Shown: positions 5,667 to 6,555 of the stretch, piece by piece | Position numbering within the stretch: the first letter of the stretch is position 1 | Layout of the letters: every line of letters begins with the position of its first letter | Source of the DNA: Thermoprotei archaeon | GTDB taxonomy: Archaea > Thermoproteota > Thermoprotei > QMSL01 > B3-G16 | DNA: 6,555 bases | Direction: 5' to 3' | NCBI GenBank assembly: GCA_021158375.1 | Contig: JAGGUS010000233.1 | Location: 1-6,555 of the forward strand | Translations under genes and position numbers: made by a program | The notes under the pieces: model-generated | Told to the model about the DNA's origin: nothing | Database searches by the model: none | The model's input: only the letters and a program-made list of their open reading frames with translations

Positions 5667-6555
5667 ATGAGACCAAAAGAGAAGATACTATCTGCCATAA
5701 GGGGAGATCCATTAGATAGCCCTCCCGCATTACCGTTAATAGGAGTTCATTCAGCGCTATTAGCAGGAGTGAATCCACGAAAAGCGTTCAGTTGTGGGAA
5801 ACTAATGGCTGAATTACAGATAAAGGCTCTTAATTTCTATAAGCCAGATGGTATATTCCACTACATGGATTTAACGCTAGAAGCAGAAGCATTAGGCGCT
5901 AAGGTAGAGTTCAAAGGGTGTACGCCAGTAATAGTTGGACATTGTGTGCCAGAGATAATAGACTTTGAGATAGATAGAGGGAGGATAAGGGAATTTATAG
6001 AAGCTACAAGGATATTATATGATAGGGTAAGCGACAAATACTTTATAGGCGCATATATAACGGGGCCCTTAACGTTAGCTATGGAACTGATCGGCTTTAA
6101 GGAAATCATAAAACATCTTATGCGAGAGGGACATACAATAATGGGGATGTTCTCAAAATTAACTGAGTTCTTACAAAATTATGCAGAAGAACTGATTGAT
6201 GCTGGAGCAAACGGTATAATGATCCTAGAACCGTGTTGCGCATTAGTATCGCCTAAACTATTTAAACAATTAATTCCGTATCTTAATAGGTTGTGCGAAA
6301 GCATTCTACACCATGAAGCATATCCATTTCTCCACATATGCGGCGATGCTAGACATTTATTAGAAATATTTCCTAAAGTTAAAGCTTCCGTATTCCATAT
6401 AGACTACACGGTGAGTTTAAGAAAAGCTAGGAGGAAGCTAGGCGATAGGTGCATCATGGGGAACATAAGTACCTCACTGCTCCTTACATGTAAGGAAGCG
6501 AAAATCAAAAAGATCGCTATGAAATGCATAGAAGAGGCAGGAACTCATTATTACA
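5667..6555 (+). CDS. Uroporphyrinogen decarboxylase / MtaA-CmuA family protein (methylcobamide:CoM methyltransferase-like), C-terminus missing
   Basis: An open frame of 296 codons running off the right edge, translated directly from the sequence. It opens MRPKEKILSAIRGDP, a standard start of the UroD/MtaA superfamily (TIM-barrel). DLTLEAEALGAKVEF (68-82), YITGPLTLA (130-138), MILEP (185-189) and LHICGD (222-227) follow the order seen in the MtaA/MtbA/CmuA branch. H223 and C225 form the HxC half of the zinc site that binds a thiol methyl acceptor in MtaA-type enzymes; the final Cys ligand would lie just beyond the window. The RQAGR motif of true HemE enzymes is absent, so haem biosynthesis is unlikely. 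In methanogens relatives move methyl groups from methyl-corrinoid to coenzyme M; in other archaea and bacteria most homologues have unknown substrates. The gene is 72 bp after the alpha-mannosidase on the same strand, with its own ribosome site. Another 40-60 residues are expected downstream. Confidence 0.85.
   Translation, partial: MRPKEKILSAIRGDPLDSPPALPLIGVHSALLAGVNPRKAFSCGKLMAELQIKALNFYKPDGIFHYMDLTLEAEALGAKVEFKGCTPVIVGHCVPEIIDFEIDRGRIREFIEATRILYDRVSDKYFIGAYITGPLTLAMELIGFKEIIKHLMREGHTIMGMFSKLTEFLQNYAEELIDAGANGIMILEPCCALVSPKLFKQLIPYLNRLCESILHHEAYPFLHICGDARHLLEIFPKVKASVFHIDYTVSLRKARRKLGDRCIMGNISTSLLLTCKEAKIKKIAMKCIEEAGTHYY

Noticed and set aside
5861..6109. 82-codon frame on the minus strand
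   Set aside because: Fully antisense to the UroD-like coding region, which has strong family motifs; the antisense peptide shows no recognisable features or start signals.
5667..6555. True HemE uroporphyrinogen decarboxylase for haem synthesis
   Set aside because: The RQAGR motif near the N-terminus of HemE is missing, and the HICGD zinc-type motif points to the MtaA/CmuA branch instead.
1..6555. CRISPR array, tRNA/rRNA gene, insertion sequence or terminal inverted repeats
   Set aside because: Coding sequence fills the window apart from gaps of 45-76 bp; no spaced repeats, cloverleaf, transposase motif or paired inverted repeats were seen.

Overview
The window looks like a piece of an archaeal chromosome, most likely from a thermophilic Thermoproteota/TACK-type archaeon. 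The DNA is AT-rich, Arg and Ile codons are dominated by AGA/AGG and ATA, genes are packed with short gaps or overlaps, TATA-like boxes lie about 25-28 nt ahead of several start codons, and internal genes carry GGTGA-type Shine-Dalgarno sites. The protein families also fit (HEPN/MNT pair, a COG2521-like methyltransferase, an archaeal-type GH38 alpha-mannosidase). The genus cannot be fixed from sequence reading alone. No rRNA, tRNA, CRISPR array or insertion sequence was seen, and no stretch above 300 bases lacks a gene.

Layout, minus strand (1-2008, transcribed right to left): a HEPN-domain toxin (HepT-like) overlaps an MNT nucleotidyltransferase antitoxin (MntA-like) by 25 bp. After 45 bp comes a Gfo/Idh/MocA NAD(P)-dependent sugar oxidoreductase, and then the first codons of a DegT/DnrJ/EryC1/StrS aminotransferase that runs off the left edge and is joined to the oxidoreductase through a TGATG stop/start overlap.

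Layout, plus strand (2085-6555): a class I SAM-dependent methyltransferase diverges from the toxin-antitoxin pair across a 76-bp double promoter. It is followed after 45 bp by a complete 910-residue GH38 alpha-mannosidase, and after 72 bp by a UroD/MtaA-family (methylcobamide:CoM methyltransferase-like) protein cut by the right edge.

Four of the seven genes (oxidoreductase, aminotransferase, alpha-mannosidase, UroD/MtaA-like) are of types that occur in sugar or glycan metabolism, so the locus is best read as a carbohydrate-processing region with a toxin-antitoxin module and an uncharacterised methyltransferase between its two halves. The mannosidase beside a methyl-transfer-type UroD homologue hints at handling of mannose-containing, perhaps methylated, compounds, but that link is inference. 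The toxin-antitoxin assignment is the most securely supported functional prediction because both partners carry their complete signature motifs.
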